A program made the translations under genes and the position numbers. Positions 23,574 to 33,241 of a stretch of DNA of 64,000 nt are shown here, one piece after another. How positions within the stretch are numbered: the first letter of the stretch is position 1; each line of letters starts with the position of its first letter. This DNA comes from Amylostereum areolatum (taxonomy: Eukaryota; Basidiomycota; Agaricomycetes; Russulales; Stereaceae), in contig SAXG01000034.1 of NCBI GenBank assembly GCA_012932865.1, forward strand, positions 124,001 through 188,000, in the 5' to 3' direction. The notes under the pieces are model-generated. The model did no database searches. It worked only from the letters and a program-made list of their open reading frames with translations, and was not told the origin of the DNA.

Positions 23574-26500
23574 ATGGACGCTGTCTCGTTTTCGAACACC
23601 CTCTTCGATTACATCGTTGTCGGGGCGGGGGCCTCTGGCTTGGCCGTCGCCACTAGGTATGTCCGGCCTTCTCTCAACATCGCGGTTATAAATTACGCCC
23701 TCAAAGATTATCAGAGGCCCCAGGCGTGGCAGTGGGAATCATCGAATCCGGTACAGCCACCTGGTCGGACCCTCTGGTGAGCACTCCCGGTGCGTGACGT
23801 CTACTTCGCTATCTATCATTGCTAGGCTGTTGATACATTTTTTATCAGCGTTTTGGCCAGAGAATTTCGGAAACGACAACGTGACGGTCAACTTCGGCAT
23901 CATCCCTCAAACACACGCGAGAGGGACAGAATTCAACATCACGAGGTTCACATGTCTTCTGGCTAAAGGTATATTTTACTTACTGCTTCTCCCACAGAGG
24001 TAAAACTCTCGGAGGATCGACCGCCCTGAACACTATGGTGTGGTCGGTACGTTTGATGTCTGGAGGTGTTCAAAGTCTCGTCCTGTGCTGATCGATAGCA
24101 ATCCCTTCCCCACGCTTCAGCGTGGAAGCATGGAGGACTACGCTCGATGGGAAGCCCTTGGAAACCCCGGGTGGAACTTCAATACCCTACTTCCGTATTT
24201 CGAGAAGTCCGAAACTTTCATGCGCAACAACTTCAGCGAAGTGTTTCCGGGCATCCCCAGTTCTAACCCGGTTCATCTCGACGAGCAAACGATTCGATAT
24301 TTTGGCAAAAGTGGTCCTGTTCATGTTCATCAGGAAAAACCTCCCTTACTAAAAATCTACTAATTAGAGGGGGACCTTCCTAATTCCCTGTTCCCGCTGC
24401 CAACCTGCAAGGCACTACGTCAACGTAGGTCCCTGTCACCCTTCTGGCCTCAACTATGTATTTGAAGTGCAAATATGAGGTCAATGTCGACGACGGTGCA
24501 TCGAAATGTGTACGGGGTTTTGTGAGAATAGAGCCCGTTAGTTCACTTTAGGAAGGTCCCCCTCTAACTAGCGCTAATTTGCTGGATTTGTTGATTTTAG
24601 TAAGGGAGGTTTTTCCTGATGTTTGTGTTCATTTATGGAATTATTTGGCTCATGATGACTGATGTGCTTTGCCTATGACGTGTAGCCTAGCCTGAGTACA
24701 TGGTACGGAGACGTCACTGTTCCCTACGTCGAGGCCTTGGTTGCCAATGGTGTCCCTGTCAACGACTTCACCGTATGACTCTCATTTGGCTTGTGTACAG
24801 AAACTCATTACTACACTAGGCATCGGGAAACGTCTCAGGAGTAACGAATGCTTTGGCCTCTATCGACAGAAGGACCGGTACACGCGCCTACGCTGCTCCA
24901 GCATATCTCAACGGTACCGGTCGGTTGCCAGCGATTCTAACCAGCGCTCAGGTTATCTTTTCACCACACCACCTTCTGACATCGCGATTGACCGAACATG
25001 ACACAGGTCACGCGCCTCATCCTGGATACCCAGTCAGCCAATAACACGGACGAGATACGCGCGAAGGGAGTGGAATTTATCGCTAACAACAAGACATTTT
25101 CCGTTGCCGTCCGGCGCGAAGTTATTGTGGCTGCTGGTAGGTCGTTCGTAAGGGTCTCGAACTTGTGCGCTACGCTTACCGCTGGCATGTGTATCGAAGG
25201 CGCTTTGGAAACTCCTAAGGTATAGTATGCATCAGAACTTCATGCTGGTTTTTACCTTTCTCTTCAGCTGCTGGAGCTATCTGGGGTCGGAAATGCGACC
25301 CTCCTCCGTGAGTTTGGGATCAATCCGCTCATCGATCTCCCAGGAGTTGGCGAAAAATATCAAGTAAGTAATGTCGCACAGGCCTCCGAGCCTATATCAT
25401 ATGGAATCGATCCCTGACGGAAACCACCAGGACCACGTGGGAGTTACGATGGACTTCAAGGTCAAACCCGGGGTACAAACATACGGTAAAGTGACCGCTA
25501 CATCCATAGGACATTTTTCTAACAGCCTCCTAACCAGACGAACTTCAGCTAAACTCTTCGTTTGCCGCCGCCGCCGCCGCCGAGTAGTAGGTCAACCACT
25601 CAGAGACCCTCGGGTAACCATGCTTATACATCGATGATATCTGTTTGTAGTGCGGCGAAGGGCACGGGGATCCTTGCCAATAGCGGTCTGACGGCGTTTG
25701 CCTTCCTGCCTTTATCAACAGCGGCATCTCCTGCCGACCTCGCGTCGTTCAGACTTTCTCTGGACGCTCAGCTTTCGAGCACTGTTCTCACCCCAATGCA
25801 AAGTGCTCAGTACGATCTCCAGATGGCCGCACTCGACAAAGATGAGCCGACGATGGAAATATTCATGGCACCTCGAGGAGGCCTTACGGGCGTCCCAGCT
25901 GCGAACACGAGTTACATATCTGTTCTTTCTATCATAGGAGTGCGTACTTTTCCTCCTGAATTTTGCAGAGTTTTTAAGAGTTGTTAACGTCGACGACCAG
26001 CATCCTTTCAGTCGCGGCTCCGTCGTAAGCGACCTCTCGGATCCAACGCTCTTCCCTGACTTGGTTCAAATTCTAGCATATAAACACCACGGATCCCTTC
26101 GCACACCCGGTTATCGACCCCAATGTCTTCGCGATAGATTATGGTATGCTGATGGAAAATATCGACTATTGTAATACGTCGCCAATGTGTTCGTCCTCTA
26201 GATCTATCGTCCCTCGTCAAGGTTGCGCAGCTCGCTCGCAGAGTCGTGCACACCGAACCCATAGCCTCCCTGATTGAGGACTTGAACATCCCGTCGCGGG
26301 CCGTACACACAGACGACGAGTTTGCTGCATTCATACGTAAAACCGTCTCGGTCAGTGTCGTTCTTGCTTGCCGCTCACGGCTCTATACTGATGGCCGCAT
26401 TGGTGATCGTGGACAGTCTGTATCGCATCCAATGGGCACGGCGGCGCTTGCTCCACGCTCCCTTGGTGGGGTTGTCAGCCCGCAACTCCTTGTTTATGGG

Positions 26501-26744
26501 ACATCGAACGTGCGCATCGTTGACGCGAGTATCTTCCCGTGCGTCGACACCCTAACGTGAAGTACTATCTTGGTGCTGAAAGTGCTCCTGTTTAGAATGT
26601 TGATGTCGGCGCATCTTCAAGCTACTGTATACGCCGTCGCAGAGAGGGTGAGCTTCGTCGGCCTTCTTAGCCTTCGACGTTTGGCTGATTATAAGCTCGT
26701 TGGTGGAGGCGGCCGAGATAATCAAAGCTTGCAATGGATTGTAG
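23574..26744 (+). CDS. GMC oxidoreductase (aryl-alcohol oxidase-like)
   Basis: GMC flavoenzymes oxidise alcohols or sugars with FAD, often releasing H2O2. From ATG at 23574: FDYIVVGAGASGLAVATR (FAD motif), LSEAPGVAVGIIESG, GKTLGGSTALNTMVWS (GMC signature 1), MEDYARWEALGNPGWNFNTL, LSTWYGDVTVPYVEAL, VIVAAGALETPKLLELSGVG (signature 2), LIDLPGVGEKYQDHVGV, MEIFMAPRGGLTGV and HPVIDPNVFAIDY. The catalytic end reads LYHPMGTAALAPRSLGG and NVDVGAHLQATVYAVAER, with both active-site His residues, and the last exon is AAEIIKACNGL. A GCC run encodes six alanines at about 25567. A 294-bp element sits just inside one intron. There is no recognisable secretion signal at this start, although many AAO-like enzymes have one. 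The partner P450 at 23033 is a relic. Confidence 0.85.
24328..24621. mobile_element. 294-bp terminal-inverted-repeat element (MITE), copy 2
   Basis: This has the same ends, length and interior as copy 1 (12743-13036) but the opposite orientation. CAGG to CCTG is 24331-24618, again 288 bp. The flank ATGTT is repeated on both sides. It lies directly after the exon coding for GPVH in the GMC gene. The presumed original donor GTTTGT is now split: GTTCAT stands before the element and GTTTGT is recreated behind it. Confidence 0.85.
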
Positions 26745-26963
26745 TAGGTCCCCTGCAGCGATAATCGCCACTTATGCGTACTTGTGTCCCGCCTGTTTCA
26801 GAACTTGCTATCATATGGATCTGATTACGTATGGCACTAGTGTATCTGATGCCAGATAATGCGCAACATGAGTTAACTGCGCTCTCCTCGACTGAATTGT
26901 GGCAAAGGATAGCGAGTAGGGACGTGAGCGTGAACCCCGGTACGCGGAGTTCTACAGGTAATT

Positions 26964-27036
26964 CCCCACAGTCAGACATGGATAAGTCACAGACCCGGTC
27001 TCAACGGGATTGCGCACTCAAGACAGTACATATGTA
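26964..27036. repeat. Left boundary block of duplication unit 2
   Basis: This aligns with 22870-22950 and is separated from the 3' end of the intact P450 by the TA-flanked element at 27097-27734. No gene lies between the GMC stop (26744) and this block. Confidence 0.55.
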
Positions 27037-27096
27037 CAGTTTTTCGACACTACCTGCTCGCCTCGTCAGTGTCCGTTAAAGACTCGGCCTCCAGTC

Positions 27097-27734
27097 TACA
27101 GTTTTTCACCGTTCCTCGGAACGCCCAAATCTTGTTGAATTTTCCATGCTATCAATTTCTCATATTTTTTCGATCTGTCTTGGCCACCACCTCAGGTCTA
27201 TTATACATAATGTGTATTTGTATAAAATAGAGCTATCGTACATGAGCTAACATTGAAGAAAAGGGGATCAGTCTGAATCTCTGTTATCGGAGGTTTTACC
27301 AGTCCTCGGAACGCACGCATCTGGCAAGCATTTGGCGGTTGTTCTGCTGATTAGGTAATCTGATCTTTGCCTAATCGGACCCGTCCTCATTGTCTGAGCC
27401 GCATTCAAGTGTGCTAGTGTGCTCGCACACAGTTTGTATTTGGCGCAATGGTCTAGAGGGCTGTTGTGACTTGGTATACAGCGAAAAAATGATGTAAAGT
27501 ACATTGTAGAACGGGAGATCCCCAAATGAAATTTCCAGTTCAGTGATCAAGAGGGCTGATGCTCTAATCGGATGGGAACACCTTCCCGTGAGGCTTAATA
27601 GGCTTGGTAACATGTCAAACGATTATTTTTACGATTTACTACAAAGAATTTGAGTGGAAAGGCTCGGGAACAAGCCCAGGGAGGCCCGGTGTCCCGAGGA
27701 GCGGTACCGTTCCGAGGAACGGTGAAAAACTGTA
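27097..27734. mobile_element. Non-autonomous TA-flanked DNA transposon, 638 bp
   Basis: A perfect 27-bp inverted repeat joins 27097-27123 and 27708-27734. It starts TACAGTTTTTCACCGTTCC and contains its own small palindrome (CGTTCCTCGGAACG). TA next to CAGT/ACTG at both ends suggests a Tc1/mariner-type TA duplication. The interior has no recognisable transposase. A partial end-like TACAGTTTTTC also occurs at 27034, just outside. Confidence 0.75.
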
Positions 27735-27947
27735 TGCGAATACTCACGCCGAAGATATCCCTGGAAACTGTCTTGCAGAGAATCAAGTAGTCCCATCAAA
27801 AACACGGTGGTCATTGAATAAATAACTGACGTGTAACAGAGGCCGATGTAAGTAGAGGTAAGTCTACAACACGGAAGATAGAGTCAAGATAAAGTTGAGA
27901 AACTCCGGACAGCACATGGGCTGGATCACATTGTAAGGAACGAATAT

Positions 27948-29970
27948 TTACTCCATATCGATCATAGAACGAAGCGCGGGCTCCCCTCCCGGCCTACGAA
28001 CGCGGAAACGGACTGCGAAAGGACGAGGTTGAACGTTCAGGCTCTCCCTCAAGTTCATATTGTCAATCGGACGTGCAGGGTCCTGAGTGATTTCGAAGGT
28101 GTGCAGAAGAGTCGCGACGTTGAGAAAGAGCGACCTGTGGAAGGCCTCAGAGGACATCGTTTACGGTGAGTAAAGTGCAGCTTACGTGAGTGCAAGGTCT
28201 TGTCCCGGGCAGACGCGCCTACCAAACCCGAATCCAGGGAACACGACGTCCTGACGAATGCTACTCTTTTCTGCATCCAGCCAGCGCGCAGGCCTGAAAG
28301 CATCTCCGTCGCTGAAGAGGGCGGGATCGCGTGAAAGGGCCCTAGGAATACGATGAGTAAAGTCTAAACGTACAGCGGGCGTGATCTCACCAGTGGTTTG
28401 CGACAACGACAGCGCCTTTTGGTATAACATATTCTCCCTATTAAGAGGCATGGTATCGGTATAAGGCAGCAGAAAAAGGTATGAATGACCCACGTATACA
28501 ACGTCCTTAGTGGTCATGTGCTGAATCCCAGCCGCGCTGATAGGCCTCCAACGAAGGGTTTCGAAGACGAAAGATTTCAGCTGTGGAAGCGTGCCGAAGT
28601 CTGAGAAGGAGGGGCCTACACGCAGAGGGTGTGTATAAGCAAAAGCCTTCTGGGGGTAAAAGATGAGAACCACGCACGCCTATCCCAACCAACAATATCA
28701 TCTAACTCCTTCTGTACTGCAGCTTGGGCGTGAGGGTGGCATGCTGCAGCCATAATCGCATAACTGATGCCTGCAGCGGTCTGGAGCGAATGAGGAACAT
28801 CAATGACCTGTCTAAAGCGATTGGAAACCAAACGAACTGTGTCGACGCCTGCGGCAAACATGCTGCCCGAGAAATACGCAAGTTCGTCATCCGTGAGGCC
28901 AGTGTCGTCTCGGTTCTCCAGGAGGTACTTGGTAAGAGATTGCCTGGCAGAATTCCTGGACTACGGGCACGCATCAGCGAAAAGAGACATCGCGCGTGAA
29001 GAACATCGGACCATATCGTTGCGCACGCCCTCCATCAACCTCCTAAAGAAGGCTAGCTCGTCGCGAGATTGCTGTCGCAACGATCCTCCGTAAAACGGGA
29101 CGTGTCTGAGCCACGGGTAGTCGTTGACAAGGTAGGCCCCTGGGCGAAGACATTGGCTAAAGCGTAACAGACCCTCTTCCGCCGCGGCGACGTCTGGGTC
29201 GTGTTTCTTCCCGGGGGACGGTCGCCCGTAGGCAATTGAAAGGATGACGGACGATGAGTACCTGCGTCATCGGCTGTCAAATGCAGTTACAGAATCGCAA
29301 TTACGGGAATCATACCTCTTTGCGTGCTCGATGTGATCGTTGGGGTCGTCCAAGATATCGATGATGAGCTGTCGGGCGTTGATGGACTGCACGTCTCGGT
29401 AAGTTTGTGCGACTTTAGCCTCGAAATGCGAGTGCATGGCTCTACGCATATCCACGGGTTAGGTTCTGGCTATATTTGATACCAATGTTCGTCACGTACT
29501 TTCGTAGAAGACGATGCCGCTCGCCAGCCGGACAAAGAAGAAATCGCATGCCATGGGAAATCATGTTTCCGGCAGGAGGAACGGGTCTGTCGGCAGTCGA
29601 TGCACCTTCCTTCTCCAAGATGTCCATGGCGACCTAAAGATACATCAGTACATAGGCGCGGTTGACAAGCATTTGTGTGGTCACCTTGTATGTTCCGAGA
29701 ACAACACGAATGTGGCGACCACTTTTGAACGAGTAGATCGGGCCATATTGCTTACACCATTGAGCGAACTGAAGGAATTGACTGGTTCTGCGATGAGCGT
29801 CGTCTACAATGTTTTAAGGAAAAGAAGCATACAATTTGGAGCCGGTGACCGCATTAGATGGGGGACCCGGTGGAAGAGACTTCTGAACGAGCGTTCTCTG
29901 CTTGCGCCATATGGTGTACGGGATTGCGAAGAGCAGAAGGGAGAGAGCGATACGTATCCAGAGTTGTTGC
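27948..29970 (-). CDS. Cytochrome P450 monooxygenase
   Basis: This is a heme monooxygenase anchored in the ER. From ATG at 29970 it has a membrane anchor (MQQLWIRIALSLLLFAIPY), basic IWRKQR and the proline hinge LPPGPP. It continues with WCKQYGPIYSFKSGRHIRVV, AGNMISHGMRFLLCPAGERH, and the I-helix (SGSMFAAGVDT spliced to TAAGISYAIMAAACHPHAQA). Next come the ExxR helix (FVFETLRWRP), GEYVIPKGAVVVANHW, FRPARW and the heme loop FGFGRRVCPGQDLAL. The last exon ends SMIDME at 27948. Frame changes near 28390-28500 are explained by introns. Length is about 510 residues, normal for the family. It stands divergently to a decayed GMC gene, mirroring the relic P450/intact GMC pair to the left. Confidence 0.85.
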
Positions 29971-30033
29971 ATGGTGGGCAGCCGATGGACGTGGGCAAGA
30001 CGTGGGTGTTATCCGCATGTATAGGTCCACGGG

Positions 30034-30040
30034 TTATAAA
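30034..30040 (-). promoter_or_regulatory. TATA-like box of the P450 gene
   Basis: The minus strand reads GGTTTATAACCC about 65 bp before the chosen ATG at 29970. The distance and sequence fit a core promoter, but this is sequence resemblance only. Confidence 0.3.
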
Positions 30041-30179
30041 CCGGAGGGTGCAGGGCGCAAGGTGATGGCCTTTTGTGCGTCCAGTTCTCACGGTCAGTCG
30101 CCGTCCTCGAGGGCTAACAGAGAAGCAGGAGCCCGAAATCCATTGTGGAAGATGCGAACCACCATTCGGGCGACAGTCG

Positions 30180-30255
30180 AGACGCGGTGCGCACAATGGA
30201 TGCCGGCAGACGCCGATGCACTTCATTTCCATTCCTTGCTTACTCATTCACCCAG
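30180..30255. repeat. Copy of the P450-GMC intergenic region (unit 2)
   Basis: This aligns with 23215-23290. The stretch 29971-30440 otherwise holds no gene; it is the duplicated divergent promoter of the P450 and the lost 5' half of the GMC copy. Confidence 0.55.
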
Positions 30256-30439
30256 TGTACTCAGTGACCGCGCCTTCCGAACAGCGAGCACTCAAATCTA
30301 CCTCTTCGTCCGAGCATAATGCATACATCCTCAGGAAATTATCAATCCTGCCCACGATATCACCATCTTTCATTGACAGCGGAACTGTGTAACCATTCAA
30401 TTCCGGGGAGTATTGACGTCGATGGACTGCACGCGCGCC

Positions 30440-30640
30440 TTGACTCAGCTAGTTGAAAACCACGAACCCCTTCGCTCACCCATCAATCGACCTCAATGTC
30501 TTCCCCGCCGTAGATTACGGTATGTGCACGAGAAATATCAGCCATCGTGTCGCGTCATGAATAAGTGTTCTTCCCCTGTAGACCTAGTTTCTCTCGTGCA
30601 AACCGCTGCTATGTCTTGGGAAAAACATGGCTCGAGTTTG
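30440..30640 (+). pseudogene. GMC oxidoreductase relic (C-terminal exon fragment)
   Basis: This aligns with 26075-26230 of the intact GMC gene. The exon for HPVIDPNVFAIDY, the following intron (GTATG...) and the next exon start (DLVSLVQTA against DLSSLVKVA) are all recognisable. The first codons are shifted and mutated, and the N-terminal FAD part and the catalytic His region are missing. It lies to the right of the intact P450, in the place a divergent GMC partner would occupy. Confidence 0.7.
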
Positions 30641-30730
30641 AGTTTAAATACTGACGACGTGCAGAAAAAGTACGGAAGCCTGGCGTCCGCGGTGTGGTAC
30701 CAAGGCTTGGTTTCTCATACTCACACTCCC

Positions 30731-32153
30731 CTAGTATTGACCACATTCACCCTCCAGCCATTCCCACAGCCTCTTTCCGAGATCTGGATCCTGCGTGGCA
30801 GCGTTTGGTGCACCTTCCCGCGCCCAGGGTATAAAAAACTGTACACACCATCGTCAGAAGATAGCCCACATGAACATTTAGGACCGACCTTGCCATTCGA
30901 ATCTTCTGTTTCGCGGGCTGTCCCAGCATAAAGCTGAGTGACGGCACCTAGAGGCTCAGGTTGATGGTTAAAGAATAGATACTTGTAATGGTTAGTGAAG
31001 AACCCCATTTTCTCGACATTTAGCTACGCACGTGAAAGAGATATAACGCCTTGGGTACATGGCGGTACAGCGAAGTCCTGATGTTTCCTGGTAAGATGCG
31101 ATCAAAACCCTACGGCGTGTGTGCAGAGCAGTCTCTGGAGACTCACCAGGATTCACACTGGTGGAGACGATACTATCCCCGTACCTACGTGCGACCTCCC
31201 TCGAAACGACAACGTTCGCCTTACGAAACGTTAACCGGGCATCTGAGCCACGAAGAAGGCATGCTACTCACAAACTTGCTCGCGATGTAGAGCCCGTTGG
31301 GCGAGCAGCGGCGCCGCGCTTCTCCATCAACAAGGACCGCAAAGTCGATGTTGTTGGTCATATAGCATGCGGAGGAGGACGTTGTGACAACGCGTGATTT
31401 CCTACCGGTTGATTCGCTAGCAGCCAGCAGGGATGGCAACAGGAGCTGGGTGAATTGGTAATGACCTAAGAAGAACAAGAACAAGAGTCAGATTCAGCGA
31501 AATAAAACAGCAGAGGCGTACCGATAACATTGCAGCCGAACTGCATGTCGTAACCTTGTTCGGTGGTCAGCTCGATTGGGCATGCCATGACGCCTCTGAG
31601 TGCGCGTCGATCAATGGCGTGCAGACATGCGGAGGGCAGCACTCACGCATTGTTGAAAAGAATGTGGAGTTCTTTCTCCTTTCTGGAGATTCGTCAATCG
31701 ACATTCTAGTTTCCAGATAAATACAACCGCTTACGAAAGGAACTCCTCTGCGCAGCGACGGACACTTTTCAAGTCTGCAAGATCGAGCTGGAGATATATC
31801 GCCTCGTGTCCAGTCTCAGATTTAAGTTTCTGGATGGCATTTCGAGCCCTTTCTTCACTCCTAGCAGCTAGATAGACCGTTGCATTGTGTTCCAGGAGTG
31901 CCTGTCGCCGCCCAAATAATCCCCGTTAGCGTTGATGCAAACGAGGGAGAAGCTAGAAGCACACCTTCACAGTTTCTTTTCCGCATCCGGAGTTGCCGCC
32001 TTCGGAAGACATTTCAGTAGTAGAATAGCGGACTGAGAAAAGAGACGCGCCTGTCACGACGGCTACCATGTTCGATAGGTCTGGGATATTGTCAACGTGC
32101 CATGTCGGTTTGGGAGGATATGCTTGCGAGAGTATGGAACTGATATTGCCCAT
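30731..32153 (-). CDS. Short-chain dehydrogenase/reductase
   Basis: This NAD(P)-dependent oxidoreductase has a Rossmann fold. From ATG at 32153: PTWHVDNIPDLSNMVAVVTG, NSGCGKETVKALLEHNATVY (glycine-rich cofactor motif across an intron), LQLDLADLKSVRRCAEEFL, LHILFNNAGVM (NNAG), FGCNVIGHYQFTQLLLPSLL and VVTTSSSA. The catalytic YxxxK follows (LYIASKF), then NVVVSREVARRYGDSIVSTS, VNPGNIRTSLYRH, GAVTQLYAGTA and a final exon ending LWEWLEGECGQY at 30731. This pattern matches the retinol-dehydrogenase/WWOX-like SDRs abundant in basidiomycetes. Its end almost touches the GMC relic. The gene seems intact and could oxidise or reduce a pathway alcohol or ketone. Confidence 0.85.
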
Positions 32154-33241
32154 GTCAGACGTTCAACGAGCGAGTCTGGATCATGCGGCGGGAAAAGTCA
32201 GGGTTGTTTCTTCAAAATAAGTAGCTTTGAGATATATTTACCTTCACTTCGGCCGAAGCAAATGGTTCAACTGGTCAGGCTGTGTGGTTCGGACAGCCGC
32301 CTGGAGACTGGTCGTTGTTTTGAAGCGAATTGAAGGTTCTGCGTATTTATCAGAAGAAAGGAAGAAACCGAATCAGAGGGGGTGAGATAGCACCTGCCAG
32401 TCGTATGTTTTCAGTCAGGTCCGGGGTATTGTTAGTAGGCGAATGTTCCGTGGGAGCTGTACATACTGAAAGAAAATTTCCAGGAGACAGCATCGTGTGG
32501 CGTCCCTGCCGAGGGTGCAGAATGGCATCGAAAACAAGAAGGCGATGCACGTAACTTGATTCCGTACAAGATGGCCTGCGCCCACGGAGCGCTACGGTGT
32601 AACGGTAGATGGTTAGATCGTACACTGTGTCGAAGCCCAGGGAGATGGCTCGGAGAGATGTAAAGACGCCACAAAAGCGCCATAAACAGCCTCCAGGACG
32701 GGAATGAACTGGAAATAATCAGAAGTCTGATCATAGATGAAGAGTTCATTGATGAAGCTCGATGAAGATGGAATGCACGAGGAGATGCTGGGGGATTGGG
32801 ACGGACGCACTCCTCGCCGCACGGTGACCGGTGAATGGCTCGGAGTCTCGGACCCGGGACTGGTACTTGAGTACTGCGTACTGCTGAGTCATGAAACCAG
32901 TCAGCCGGCATTCAGACGTTCACCGGTCACCGAGGTACTTACCCAATCTAATCTGAGCCGGTCCAGTTACGTCCACAACGTCACCTGACACGGTGACGGT
33001 CTGAGTCGGACGAAGTCGATCAAGGAAGTTTTGTTGCTCTAAAAAACAGATGGTGACGAAGTCCTGGATTCTTCTATCCGCTAAGGTAGGTCCTTACACA
33101 CTATACCGGAAAAGATTGTGTTTTCATCATTCCCGAAAGGCTGCGTATATGGTCTGGTAAGCTCGTCCTTATTGATGAAGGTCGTGGCATAAAATCGGGG
33201 TCCGTGAGCCTCCTTACACAGCTCACCTCACATCGCTCACA
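32154..33241. other. Divergent promoter region between SDR and P450
   Basis: About 1.1 kb with overlapping open frames on the minus strand (32432-32911) that I cannot assign. It contains a foldback at 32822-32932 and a TATA-like CATAAAATC at about 33188, some 50 bp before the P450 start. Confidence 0.5.
32822..32932. repeat. 111-bp foldback in the SDR-P450 intergenic region
   Basis: CGGTGACCGGTGAA at 32822-32835 is repeated in inverse at 32919-32932. A second inner inverted pair is GACTGGT (about 32858) with ACCAGTC (about 32896). The inner part also holds AGTACTGCGTACT. No TA or other clear target duplication was seen. Confidence 0.6.

Noticed and set aside
25562..25583. (GCC)n tract as a regulatory repeat
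   Set aside because: It is coding: it gives a short alanine run in the GMC oxidoreductase.
28380..28510. Frame change between the K-helix and the PERF motif of the P450
   Set aside because: Two introns free the exon GEYVIPKGAVVVANHW, the expected sequence.
30721..31008. Separate small gene on the minus strand
   Set aside because: Its sequence (GAVTQLYAGTA) is the C-terminal part of the SDR at 30731-32153.
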